A DNA stretch of 31,132 nt from Hypsibius dujardini (lineage: Eukaryota; Tardigrada; Eutardigrada; Parachela; Hypsibiidae). Each line of letters opens with the position of its first letter. The first letter of the stretch is position 1. Of the stretch, positions 20,667 through 29,650 are shown piece after piece. The stretch lies in assembly GCA_001579985.1 (NCBI GenBank), contig LRSR01012667.1:1-31132 (forward strand), written 5' to 3'. Both the position numbers and the translations under genes were made by a program. Below the pieces are notes generated by a model. The model had not been told where the DNA came from, did no database searches, and saw only the letters and a list, made by a program, of their open reading frames with translations.

Positions 20667-21442
20667 ATGACTCCTAAAGAACTGCATTTTTCGCGGGCTT
20701 CTTGCAGCTGTTTGCTCGCGGTGATTCTGCTTTGCATGAATGGATGCGCGGCCAGGAGGCCGACCATACCGGCTGAAAATGATCCTACCGGTTTCTCAGG
20801 TACAGGGGTAATGGAGGGGCGGGGCCGGGGTAATACTTGAACAATCAACCAATCAACCAATGGAGTCCGCTCGTTGATTGGTTGATTGTTCAATTATATC
20901 CCTGCCTCGCCCCTTTTGGCAACTCCACTGATTGATTGGTTGATTGTTCAAGTATTACCCCTGCCTCGCCCCTTTTGCCCATTTCCGGGACCCTCCATTA
21001 GATTAAATTCTGTCGCCTACTGTATCACTCCAACACACAAGATTGTCTGTCTTAATCGGAGGTTTTCCGCTGAAAATCTCGAAATAAACAGTACACTTCT
21101 TATTTACCGGTATTTTAATGCAATTCAGGCAGCGTGACGTCGTTCTTCGAGGATTCCCCGGCACAGCACCTTCTCCAAGCCGACAACGCGGGAGAGCCAA
21201 CAATCACTCGTCACGCTGACTGCGGTTCGGTGTACCCGCGCGGTGGAGGACGCTTCCTGCTGTCGCGGGACGTCTCCAGTCCTGGCGTTGCTGATTCCGT
21301 ACGACTCTCGACTTTGCAGGACGACGATAACGACAGTTTCGGTGGAAGCATGCTGGCAAAGCGTAATGGCAAAGTGAAAATGGATGCGAAGAAGCAGAGG
21401 CCTGTCGGTCCGCTGACCATGCGACAATGGTACTTGGGATGA
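20667..21442 (+). CDS. Candidate amidated neuropeptide precursor B (QWYLG terminus), two exons
   Basis: Exons 20667-20799 and 21129-21442 join in phase 1 and give 148 residues. The first 29 residues form a signal peptide with core CLLAVILLC, probably cut after GCAA. The middle is acidic and serine-rich. Near the C-terminus KR and then KK sites precede QRPVGPLTMRQWYLG and the stop. Cleavage at KK, cyclisation of the new N-terminal Gln and amidation at Gly would give the 14-mer pQRPVGPLTMRQWYL-amide. The terminus [KR]QWYLG, the upstream KK, the signal peptide in exon 1 and the phase-1 intron all match precursor A at 15207-15726 on the same strand. Unlike A, no basic residues follow the Gly; it is the last residue. 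The intron carries a foldback element. The sequence supports a secreted, amidated peptide; receptor and role are unknown. Confidence 0.8.
20803..21030. repeat. Foldback element, family A, inside precursor B intron
   Basis: The arm GGGGTAATACTTGAACAATC plus AACCAATCAACCA is followed by two inverse copies ending in TATCCCTGCCTCGCCCC and TATTACCCCTGCCTCGCCCC. The right edge TTAGATTAAATTCTGTCGCC matches the element at 1-234. It begins almost at the 5' splice site (20800) and fills most of the 329-base intron. Confidence 0.8.
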
Positions 21443-21729
21443 GCGTCAGAATTCCCTCTTGATCGGTCACATAGCAAACGACTCAATTTTTTGTCCCAAT
21501 TCTTTCCCCCATTTTTTAAAATTATCAGCATAAATTTCGGTCGTCGAGCACATGTTTTCTAATTACCCGTTTTCTGGTACCGGTATCAGACCGAGCCGCG
21601 AGAACATATCGAAGGCACTCTTAACTGAACTGACGCTTCATGAACTGAGTAGTTGGATGACTGACCGGTCCTCACGTTACGTAGTTAAGGCAGTTCATGA
21701 TACTTAAGAACTTTAACTCCACCTGCAAT

Positions 21730-21804
21730 TCTGTGTCTGTGTCTGTGTCTGTGTCTGTGTCTGTGTCTGTGTCTGTGTCTGTGTCTGTGTCTGTGTCTGT
21801 GTCT

Positions 21805-21843
<39 letters not shown>

Positions 21844-21878
21844 TGTGTGTCTGTGTCTGTGCCTGTGTCTGTGTGCTG
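21730..21878. repeat. GTGTCT/GT compound microsatellite
   Basis: A long run of TGTGTC hexamers, then a GT dinucleotide run, then mixed units. It lies about 190 bases upstream of the gene at 22068. Asp/Thr, His/Arg and Val/Ser open frames across it are repeat artefacts. Confidence 0.95.
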
Positions 21879-22067
21879 TAATGTAATAACATTTTGCGTC
21901 ACAGAGCCATAGAAACGCCTGACACATCGTTAAGATTTTTCAGTTTCGGTACAATCTCAGATTACGAATCGCTTCATTATCTCCTTAACACCGTCATGCC
22001 AAACACCAAACACCCCGAAAAAGAACATAGGTGCGTGCCCGTGTTCATCTCTCTTGTCCCTAGCGTG

Positions 22068-22637
22068 ATGTCTGAGCAGGTGGATAACACCGCTGCAGCA
22101 GCAAATCCCCCGCCTGTTTCCGCGGAATCGGCAAATTCTCCAGCTGCTGCAGTATACAGCGCCAAGGCAGTCGAAGAAGCCATTATCACCTTCCTTAGCC
22201 GGCATCAGAACCGGCCGAAAATCACCGACCTTCTCATTCGGTCCGGTCTCTTCGATCTCCTCACCCACGGCATCATCCGCCTGAAGACCGAGTCCGTCGA
22301 GGACGAACTGATGACCGCCTTTTTCCGTGATCACATCCTGCTACGAAACTGGACCAAGGAGCAGGTGGACGAACTCAACGAGGAGGACGCGGATTTGGCG
22401 TCCGAAATTGAAGCGTTAAAAGAGGAACGGAAAGCTATTGACTTGGAACTGGATGAATTCAGACATCCCAGACCACCGCCTGTCCCCGCACCGCCGTTAG
22501 CACCAGGCGCAGCTGGACTGACAGGGACTCTTCCTGGTGGTCCGCCGGGTAAGGGGGCGCCACCCGCGGCGGGGGCGGCTCCTGGCAAGGGGGGAGGAGC
22601 TTCTGTGGCTTCTAATAAAGCTCAACCAAAAGCATAA
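22068..22637 (+). CDS. Unrecognised helical protein with Pro/Gly/Ala-rich tail, single coding exon
   Basis: 189 residues from ATG 22068. An in-frame ATG at 21996 would add 24 residues. I prefer 22068 because a pyrimidine-rich 3' splice signal (CTCTCTTGTCCCTAG, ending 22063) lies just before it, suggesting a leader exon or trans-splice site. Residues 1-28 are Ala/Ser/Pro-rich. Residues 29-130 look alpha-helical and conserved in style, with blocks AVEEAIITFLSRHQNRPKI, LLIRSGLFDLLTHGI and FFRDHILLRNW. A coiled coil rich in Glu, Lys and Leu follows (about 100-130). The tail is Pro/Gly/Ala-rich with PPGKGAPPAAGAAPGKGGGA. No signal peptide or membrane segment is visible. GC-biased third positions and the sharp change in composition at both ends support a real gene. 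I cannot name the family. Confidence 0.72.
   Translation: MSEQVDNTAAAANPPPVSAESANSPAAAVYSAKAVEEAIITFLSRHQNRPKITDLLIRSGLFDLLTHGIIRLKTESVEDELMTAFFRDHILLRNWTKEQVDELNEEDADLASEIEALKEERKAIDLELDEFRHPRPPPVPAPPLAPGAAGLTGTLPGGPPGKGAPPAAGAAPGKGGGASVASNKAQPKA
22614..22619 (+). promoter_or_regulatory. AATAAA hexamer inside the end of the coding region
   Basis: The hexamer lies in frame as Asn-Lys codons, ending 16 bases before the stop codon at 22635-22637. If used, cleavage would fall at or just after the stop. Only the motif is visible. Confidence 0.4.
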
Positions 22638-22689
22638 TTTGTTAGACTGAATTTGTGTTTATTTCTACCTATGTGATAAAATTTTTCCC

Positions 22690-22915
22690 CAATTATCATC
22701 CCATGCCAAATTCAATTTGGAATCGAATGGCATTAACCGAATAATGTTTGGTGCATGGGGGGCGGAGCTATATGTGTTTTGTGGAAGAGAACTGGAAGTG
22801 CGGCTTAGTTTTCCAGAACTGTTCCACAGCTCCGCCCCATGAGTTTCAAAAAATATTTGGCTGATGCCAATTGATCCGAAATTAAATTTGGCATGAAATG
22901 ATGTGCATGTTCGAG
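22690..22915. repeat. Foldback element downstream of the unknown gene
   Basis: The left arm (about 22690-22765) and right arm (about 22830-22915) are inverse copies. Both contain CATGCCAAATT or a close variant at the outer side and GGGGCGGAGCT at the inner side. The element starts about 50 bases after the stop of the gene at 22068-22637. Confidence 0.75.
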
Positions 22916-23766
22916 TTTCGAACGTTGTATGGCGAGTTACGTAGAAGTCATAAATAAAACGGTATATTTTCCGCTTTATGCGAATGAACTTGCAGCGTTC
23001 GGGAGTGTGCGATGTGTCACATGTGGAATTACTTGGATTGTTGGAATGCATTTTAAAACTGTGAAAATAGGTAAAAATTATGTTCACGGTATTTATCGTA
23101 GCTGCCTGGATTAGAATTAATTAATAAACTACTAACCATTTGAATATTCGAATATATTTTAATTATGTGTCTTCCGAAACCGACAAAAACATTAAATCAC
23201 CGAGTTTTTGAGCAAATGCATTTAGAGTAATTTATTTTAAATAAAAAGCAAAAATTGTTAAAGTAATAAGGCGGGCACGGCGGCAGGGCGGGGTAGGAAA
23301 TGAATTTGGCAGTGGAAGAACACTTCCGGTTAGTAATGCTTTTTCCGCTCAGATGGCAAACCATAACAGTGCTTGGCGAGCCGATCGGGCCACACAGCAA
23401 AATAACACTGCGCGTGTAAAAAAGTTTTTGATTTTTGTGTGTGTGTGTTTTGGGTCAGAAGGTCATCAAGGTTTCCACTCCACTTATTTCGTCAGACGCC
23501 ATCATATTATTTTCTTCGCATGATCTCTTTGACGTTTTTGCACGGCAGTCACACACCTGGAGCACGGGATATTAGTTTTGCAATTGATGTTTTGACATTT
23601 TTGGAAGACGTTTTTCGTCAGTCATCCCCCGGATAATTCTCAGCGCCTCAACGCACGAATAAAGTGCTCACGCATGAATTTTTTGGGCTAGTGGATGACA
23701 TGCCTGCGTAGGAAAAATAGTATCGGCAAGAGAAAGTGAAACGCGGAAGAGGCACACGGCCGCAAA
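22916..23766. other. Intergenic interval upstream of PBX gene
   Basis: No coding region is recognised. A short GT run occurs near 23439. The segment just before 23767 (AAACGCGGAAGAGGCACACGG) is probably 5' leader of the PBX gene. Confidence 0.45.
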
Positions 23767-24994
23767 ATGTCCGATCAGCAGCAGCAGCGTTATCCGATGT
23801 ACCCCGATCACCAGCAGCAGTACATGGGCCACGTCCACGACGGGGCCCGCAAAAATATGGACGTCGGACAGGTCCTTGCTCAAATTATGGACATCACCAA
23901 TCAGGTAGGGCAAAGAAATGTGAAAACAAATTGATGGTGAAAATGTCAGCTCAATTAACGTGGAGTATCGTTGACTCATTGCCTGATTGATTGGTGGATT
24001 GTTGATTAATTTTCCGCATAGTAATGTAACTACAGTTGATTGATTGATCAGTTTATTGGGGAGTCTTCTTCGTTTAGTGTGATGTGATACCAGATGCTGC
24101 CTGTGCTGAAAACTTTTTCGCTTAATTAAAAGATTTTTTTGGATTTATATCCAATCGTTTGGGTGGTTGGCAGACGGTGGAATTAGAGAAAAGTGACGCG
24201 AAATTGTGAACGAAGTCGACAACGTGAATGTGTGTTGCTTGATTGGTTGATCGGCGAGTTGATTCATGCAAAATATTCATTGCAGCAGCTGATTGGTTGG
24301 TCGGCTGATTGCGTATCCTGTCAGCTAATCTAATTTATTTAATATGCTTTTTGTCAGTTTCGCTTTCTTAATTTTTTATATTTCATAGTCTACAAAAACG
24401 TTCGTTGCTGTTTCAGTCCCTGGACGAAGCACAAGCCCGGAAGCATGCTCTCAACTGTCATCACATGAAGCAGCCACTCTTCAGCGTACTCTGCGAGCTG
24501 AAGGACAAGACCGCTCTCTCCCTGCGAACCTGCATCGACGACGAACCCCCGGACCAACAGCTGATGCGACTGGACAATATGTTGATTGCCGAGGGCGTGG
24601 CGGGACCCGAGAAAGCCGGAGCCGCTTTGGGAAGCTCGATGGCGGCGACGGGGGCCTCCGCCGCATCGACGGCCTCCTCCCTCGACGGCGACCTGCCGCC
24701 GAACACGCTGGAGCATACCGAGTATCGTACGAAGCTAACACAGATCCGCACTGTTTACCATCAGGAGCTGGAGAAATACGAGAAGGCGTGCAATGAGTTC
24801 ACAAGCCACGTGACCAACCTGCTGCGCGAGCAGAGCCGTACGCGGCCCATCACACCAAAGGTTCGAAAGATACACAGACAAGCAGGCAGAAGAACAGTTA
24901 TATGCTGTACATACAGACAAGCGGACAAGTAGACGGATATATAGTTAGGGGGACTAAGGAACAAACAATCAGGCAGGCTGAAAGACAGAGACAA

Positions 24995-25033
<39 letters not shown>

Positions 25034-26533
25034 GGTAGACAGGTAGGCAGGTAGGTAGGCAGGAAGGCAGGAAGGCAGGAAGGCAGGAAGGCAGGAAGGC
25101 AGACAGAAAGGCAATCGGATAGGTAGACAAATGCAAAGAAACTTTGACATGTTTTTGTGAAGCACTGCCAAGGTTCTTTTACCAGGTTGAGTATGTTTTG
25201 TGTTTTTGTTCTAGGAAATGGACCGAATGGTGCAGATGATCAGGAAGAAGTTCAGTTCGATCCAGATGCAACTGAAGCAGTCCACCTGTGAGGCTGTCAT
25301 GATCTTGCGATCACGGTATGACGGGGTATTCTGTCTTATGATTATTTGCGCAGACAATAGACGTTTAAACCGACAGATGAAAGTCAGGCGAACTGACGTA
25401 TGAGTGACGAGATATTTACGGATGCAGTCCGACACTTCCTCAGTCAATGAGATGGGGACGCAGACGCACTGAAAGACCGACAGGCAGGCAGAGAGGGAGA
25501 CAGGCAGACAGGAGACAGGCAGAGCGACATTTAGACAAATTGGTAAAATGACTAGACAGACACACAGGCACATTGATTAGAAATCCCACGAGACAGACAG
25601 CTTCTTGTTCATTGATTTGATTCAACAAAAACAACTTTCCAATCCGTCTAGGTTCTTGGATGCAAGACGGAAGCGTCGTAACTTCAGCAAGACGGCCACC
25701 GAAGTACTAAACGAGTACTTTTACTCCCACCTGAGCAACCCCTACCCCAGCGAAGAGGCGAAAGAGGAACTGGCCCGAAAATGCAACATCACCGTCGCGC
25801 AAGTCAGCAATTGGTTTGGCAACAAGCGCATCCGCTACAAGAAGAACATCGGCAAAACCCAGGAAGAGGCCAACATGTACGCCGCCAGGAAAGCACTCCA
25901 GGGACCCGGTACGTGCCGTTATTCGTAGTTCTCGGACTTTTAATTAATTTTTTATGTTTTGGTCATTCCATGTCTACGATGTGTGTTTTTTTGTCTGAAT
26001 ATTTTTATCTTTTTTTTGCAATGTTAGTCTTTCACTGTAATGGGTTTATTTGTATATATTTATTTCCGGTATTGAAATATTGGTCAGCTGTTTTTATTTT
26101 TTTCAGGTTTCCTTTTTATTTTAGATTTTTTATTGTTGAAATATTTAGTACCTTTTTATTTAGAAATTGTTGGAGATTTTTATTTACAGGAACGTCGAGT
26201 ACGTTTTCCACTCCGGCCCCGGTGTCGGAGAGCCCGACCGATTATCCCCACCACCCGCAGTCTCAAGGATCCCTCGCCGTGGGGGACACGTACGATTTCG
26301 CCGGAACGCCGAGCCCGGCGACCGCACGCGGCAGCAATAACAATGCATCTCTCAAACGCAGCTACAGTGAAAATGACCCTTCCACTCGGCCCACCGGTGG
26401 TTCCGGCGGCCCCGGCTGGCCGGGCGGAGTGACGCGTAGCACCTCCGAACTACCCCTCACCGGGCACATGGACAGCCTTGAGGAGTCCGACGACGAGGAC
26501 GAGCCGCCGGCTAAGCAGCGGCGCCTTCAGTGA
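23767..26533 (+). CDS. exd: PBC-class TALE homeodomain transcription factor (extradenticle/PBX), five exons
   Basis: Exons 23767-23904, 24417-24860, 25215-25315, 25652-25908 and 26190-26533 join in frame to give 427 residues. The N-terminus is Gln-rich. PBC-A begins around residue 33 ([15 protein letters not shown]) and continues [24 protein letters not shown] spans about 155-228 and includes [34 protein letters not shown] and [20 protein letters not shown]. The homeodomain is about 232-294 with the TALE insertion SNPYP and recognition helix [14 protein letters not shown]. The tail is Ser/Pro/Gly-rich and ends in an acidic cluster followed by KQRRLQ. An Ala/Gly-rich spacer between PBC-A and PBC-B (about 118-147) is typical of the family. 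It acts in the nucleus as a DNA-binding cofactor of Hox proteins, partnered by MEIS/homothorax through the PBC-A region. Introns 2 and 3 hold CAGA arrays. Confidence 0.96.
24880..25115. repeat. CAGA/AGGC tetranucleotide microsatellite in PBX intron 2
   Basis: A CAGA array gives way to GTAGGCAG and GGAAGGCA units. It starts about 20 bases after the 5' splice site at 24860, inside the 354-base intron. Confidence 0.88.
25470..25600. repeat. Degenerate CAGA microsatellite in PBX intron 3
   Basis: Interrupted CAGGCAGA/GACAGACA units inside the intron between 25315 and 25652. More degenerate than the array in intron 2. Confidence 0.75.
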
Positions 26534-27223
26534 AGTGGCGGCAGCAGCGCCACCTTCAGTGAAAAGGTCTTTTCGCTGTGCAACACTTTAGCGTTACTGT
26601 GTAATGTGTGTAAGAATTGCTTGTCGTTTTAAGTGAATTTGAAGAATTTTCGGCCTTCCCGGTAGCTAATATTTGAATGTTTTAAATTTATGGCCGTTTT
26701 AGTCGGTGGACCCGTTGTTGGAATTTTTACCCGGTTAACTTTTGTCTGTGTTGTTTTTGTTGTCGTCTACAAGGAATCATTTCCGCGCATGATAGAATAA
26801 AATTGCCTCAGGAATAAACCCGCACGTAGCATGAAGTCCCGGAACACATCCGAACCAATTTCACCTACAAGTTGGTCCGATCGAACACATCAGCCTGATC
26901 AGGGAATTAATAGAACCAATAGCAATCGTCTTTGTTGCAGATCAATTTCAACTTTCCCAAAACGTGTGATGACCAAACAAACTGATGAGGTGCACCCAAC
27001 CGGAAGGTAGATAAAAAATAGTATTCAGCCACTTTGGCCGAAGACTAGTACCGGTAACATCAGCTCCGGCGACCAACTTGCACCGATGCGTTGAAAACTA
27101 AAAACAAAAAATGCCAATATAAAACAAACCGAATCTCCTTTTGTGCTGACGGGAAAGAGCGGAAAAAGCGGTTCATTGGAATAAAACGTAAGCGGTCCGA
27201 TGATTCCCCTTCTCATTGAGCGA
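26534..27223. other. Shared 3' interval of convergent PBX and Salvador genes
   Basis: PBX stops at 26533 and Salvador at 27224, tail to tail. Two AATAAA hexamers at 26796-26801 and 26813-26818 probably end the PBX transcript, giving a 3' UTR of about 290 bases. No AATAAA is seen on the minus strand close to the Salvador stop. No other coding region is supported. Confidence 0.7.
26796..26818 (+). promoter_or_regulatory. Tandem AATAAA polyadenylation signals of PBX
   Basis: Two canonical hexamers 11 bases apart, 263 and 280 bases after the PBX stop. Confidence 0.65.
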
Positions 27224-29099
27224 TTAGTCTTCGCAGCCGAGGCTGTTCTGCGACATCCGATCGCGTCGGTCAATCTCCCGCTTCAACGCCGCCCGGTAGG
27301 CGTCGTAGCTCGACACGATCAGTCCGCTCTCGTGGCGCAAGAGGCCGCGCATCATGGCGTCGTACTGGTCCAGCTGCTCCGGCAGGAACATGTCCCACTT
27401 GATGCGGTGGTCGTGCTCGCTGGAGGCGCGTGCGTACACGCGGATAAACTGCGGCAACTCGCTGGCGTTGAGGAAGCGATTCGGGGGCACCAGCTGGCGC
27501 GCCTGCAGCGGCTCCGTGGGATGCTCCACCGACTCGGGGATGCTGCTGGGTGAGGAACTGAAGGAGGACAGGCTGTAGGAGGAGCGTTGGAGGTCGCTCG
27601 CTAACACCGCCGGTCTCTGGGAAGATGAAGAGGTCTTGGGAGGAAGGGACGGTCTGTCGTCCCGGTAATCCAGGAATGATTCGGTCTCTTCTTCAGCGGT
27701 GCGTTGAAACTGACGCTGCGGAGAACCTGGCGAAATGAAGGACCAATTAAACTGCGGCTCAAATACAAATGGATGAGTTGTATCACGAGGCTCCAATCAA
27801 ACGGGCGATATTTTAGAATATTTTGAAATATTTTGGAATATTTTGGAATTTCCGTATCGGAGGAAATATTTTTTTTGAAGAAGTCCTGTACAAGATTTCG
27901 ATGGAGTGTAAGCATTCGTTAGATCATCTTTTTCAGGCGGAAATCACTGCGCCGTAAATCTTCGGTAAAGATATTAAACAAATAAATAACACAAACTCAA
28001 TCTCACTGAAGTATTTCAACTGACAGTCCACTGCAAAAATGTTCAACTATGTGTGCAAAATATGTCATACATTTTGAATTTTCCAAATTGGTCAATGGAT
28101 CAATCAACTGCATCACCATCTTGCAATGTGACAACAAACCGGAATAATTCTGTAAACACTAAACAAATAAGAGTGCAAAATTAAAATAATAAATATAATT
28201 TAAAATAATAGTTCAAAATAACAAGACGCTCAATCTATAACCAATTGCTTTTATTAACTTCCCAAACAAACAAACGATTTTGTAATGAATACAATTACGA
28301 GTCCATCAATCAATCAATCCATCGATCAATCAAAGAGGAAAGTTTGAACTAGCAATTCAGATTCATTCAAGTAAATCAGGACTAGTAAACAAAACACCCA
28401 TAAACATTGACTCTAATCCGCAGGAATTACCGATAAAATTACTGTGACTAAACGGCGGGATCCAGTGCGTCGTCCGGGTATTGTGATCGATAAAATATCG
28501 TCGCCCGCTCTGCGTCCAATCAACCGACCAACCAAAGGGTAACCGCACCGACTCCTCCCCCTCNGCTCGGAATCCACCCCCAGGCCACAGGGCAAGCGCA
28601 ACCGCGACGCACACGAACACGGAAAGGAATGTCGGGGCCGTGTAAGACCTCCTCCCACGGGGCTCAGCAACGGACCAGGATTATTCCTTGAGTACAGATC
28701 CCCCGTCGTGGACAGACTCGAATTTAGCGACCACGAACTGCCGGCCAGAGACTGTGGACTGCTTCGTTCGCCCGCAGACGGCCGGTACGCGTGAAGCGGG
28801 GAGCGGGAGTGGGCCGGCCCGGCCGGGAGATCGATGTGATGTCGAGGAGCTCCCGAAATGGGTCGGCCGTTCCGGGGGTGATTGCGCGCGTTGGTCAGGT
28901 AGATCGGCATGGGCTGGGGCCGTTTTTCGAAAGACGCGTCTCGCCGCGGTGTGGCTGGATGGGTGACAGCGAGCGCGGCAGCAAGCGCGGAGGAGGGTGT
29001 CTCACGTTTGAGGTAGCGTCCAGGAATGCCGATTGAGGCGGAGTCGTCGTTGCTCTTTCCTACCGGGCGGGACTTGCTGTCCTTCTTCCAGGACAACAT
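27224..29099 (-). CDS. SAV1: Salvador (SAV1) Hippo pathway scaffold, three exons, one WW domain seen
   Basis: Proposed exons on the minus strand, in coding order: 29099-28649, 28565-28443 and 27726-27224; 358 residues. The start MLSWKKD resembles vertebrate SAV1. Residues 30-150 are low-complexity, rich in Ser, Pro and Arg. A WW domain spans about 157-188: LPFGWSVDW (Trp163), [13 protein letters not shown] (Trp185) and IPP. After a Ser-rich linker, LVPPNRF (270-276), FIRVYARA and DHRIKW lead into the C-terminal SARAH coiled coil (about 300-345). In the family the SARAH domain pairs with Hippo/MST kinase and the scaffold promotes phosphorylation of Warts/LATS. Two cautions apply. The exon 1/2 junction sits next to the single N in the window (28564), and the donor (AG|GTCTTA) is weak. 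The second WW domain present in vertebrate SAV1 is not found in the 716-base intron or elsewhere. Confidence 0.9.
28564..28564. other. Ambiguous base N in the Salvador coding region
   Basis: This is the only undetermined base in the window. Reading straight through, the frame upstream of it (Salvador N-terminal part) and the frame downstream (WW domain) differ. The shift can be explained either by the 83-bp intron I propose (28566-28648) or by a miscounted base here. Confidence 0.95.
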
Positions 29100-29226
29100 C
29101 GTCGCATCGGATTGATCCGCACTTGGGATTAATGGAAAAGAGTTGAGGAGAACGTGAAAATGTGCAGTACGCCACGGGGGAAGCTGGTGGGTGGAAGATC
29201 AACAGGTGCTTTTGCTAAAAATCAAA

Positions 29227-29650
29227 AAGCACAACAAACAAGCCAAAGTTCGTTCAGTTCGGTTCGGTGTTCGTGCTTTTGCACTCTTGTTCGTTTGTTA
29301 AATGCTACTCGAACGGTTCTGGCTGGTTCATTCTTCGGTTTTCGCCGTTCGTTCTTTTGCACTTTTGTTCTTTTTGCTGAATGCTGTTCGGTTCTGGCCC
29401 GTTTATTCTTCGGCGTTCGGCGTTCGTTCTTTTGCACTTTTGTTCCTTTTGCTGAATGCTGTTCGGTTCTGGCCCGTTCATTCTTCGGCGTTCGGCGTTC
29501 GTTCTTTTGCACTTTTGTTCCTTTTGCTGAATGCTGTTCGGTTCTGGCCCGTTCATTCTTCATCCTTCGGCGTTCGGTTTTCGGGTTCTTGCACTCTTGT
29601 TCGCTCTGTTTAATGATGCTTGGACCTAGTTCACTTTGTTCACCGTGCAT
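29227..29650. repeat. 75-bp tandem repeat array, open in both directions
   Basis: About five and a half copies of a 75-bp unit. The repeated GCTGAATGCT starts at 29376, 29451 and 29526, and the flanking copies are more diverged. Because 75 is a multiple of three, long frames stay open on both strands. On the minus strand the 25-residue unit reads NERARTEQHSAKGTKVQKNE plus five residues. It lies about 130 bases upstream of the Salvador start codon. Coding is not supported beyond the open frames, which the repeat period explains. Confidence 0.85.

Noticed and set aside
21672-21927. Asp/Thr, His/Arg and Val/Ser repeat proteins
   Set aside because: Translations of the GTGTCT/GT microsatellite; no start context or flanking coding signal.
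22021-22063. Tiny intron between a donor-like GTGCGT at 22031 and the CCCTAG acceptor at 22063
   Set aside because: It would be only 33 bases. The acceptor more likely belongs to a longer upstream intron or a spliced-leader site.
27727-28442. A hidden second WW exon in the Salvador intron
   Set aside because: No WW-type GW, YY.DH or W..P sequence was found on the minus strand in any frame, and the flanking exons already join in phase.
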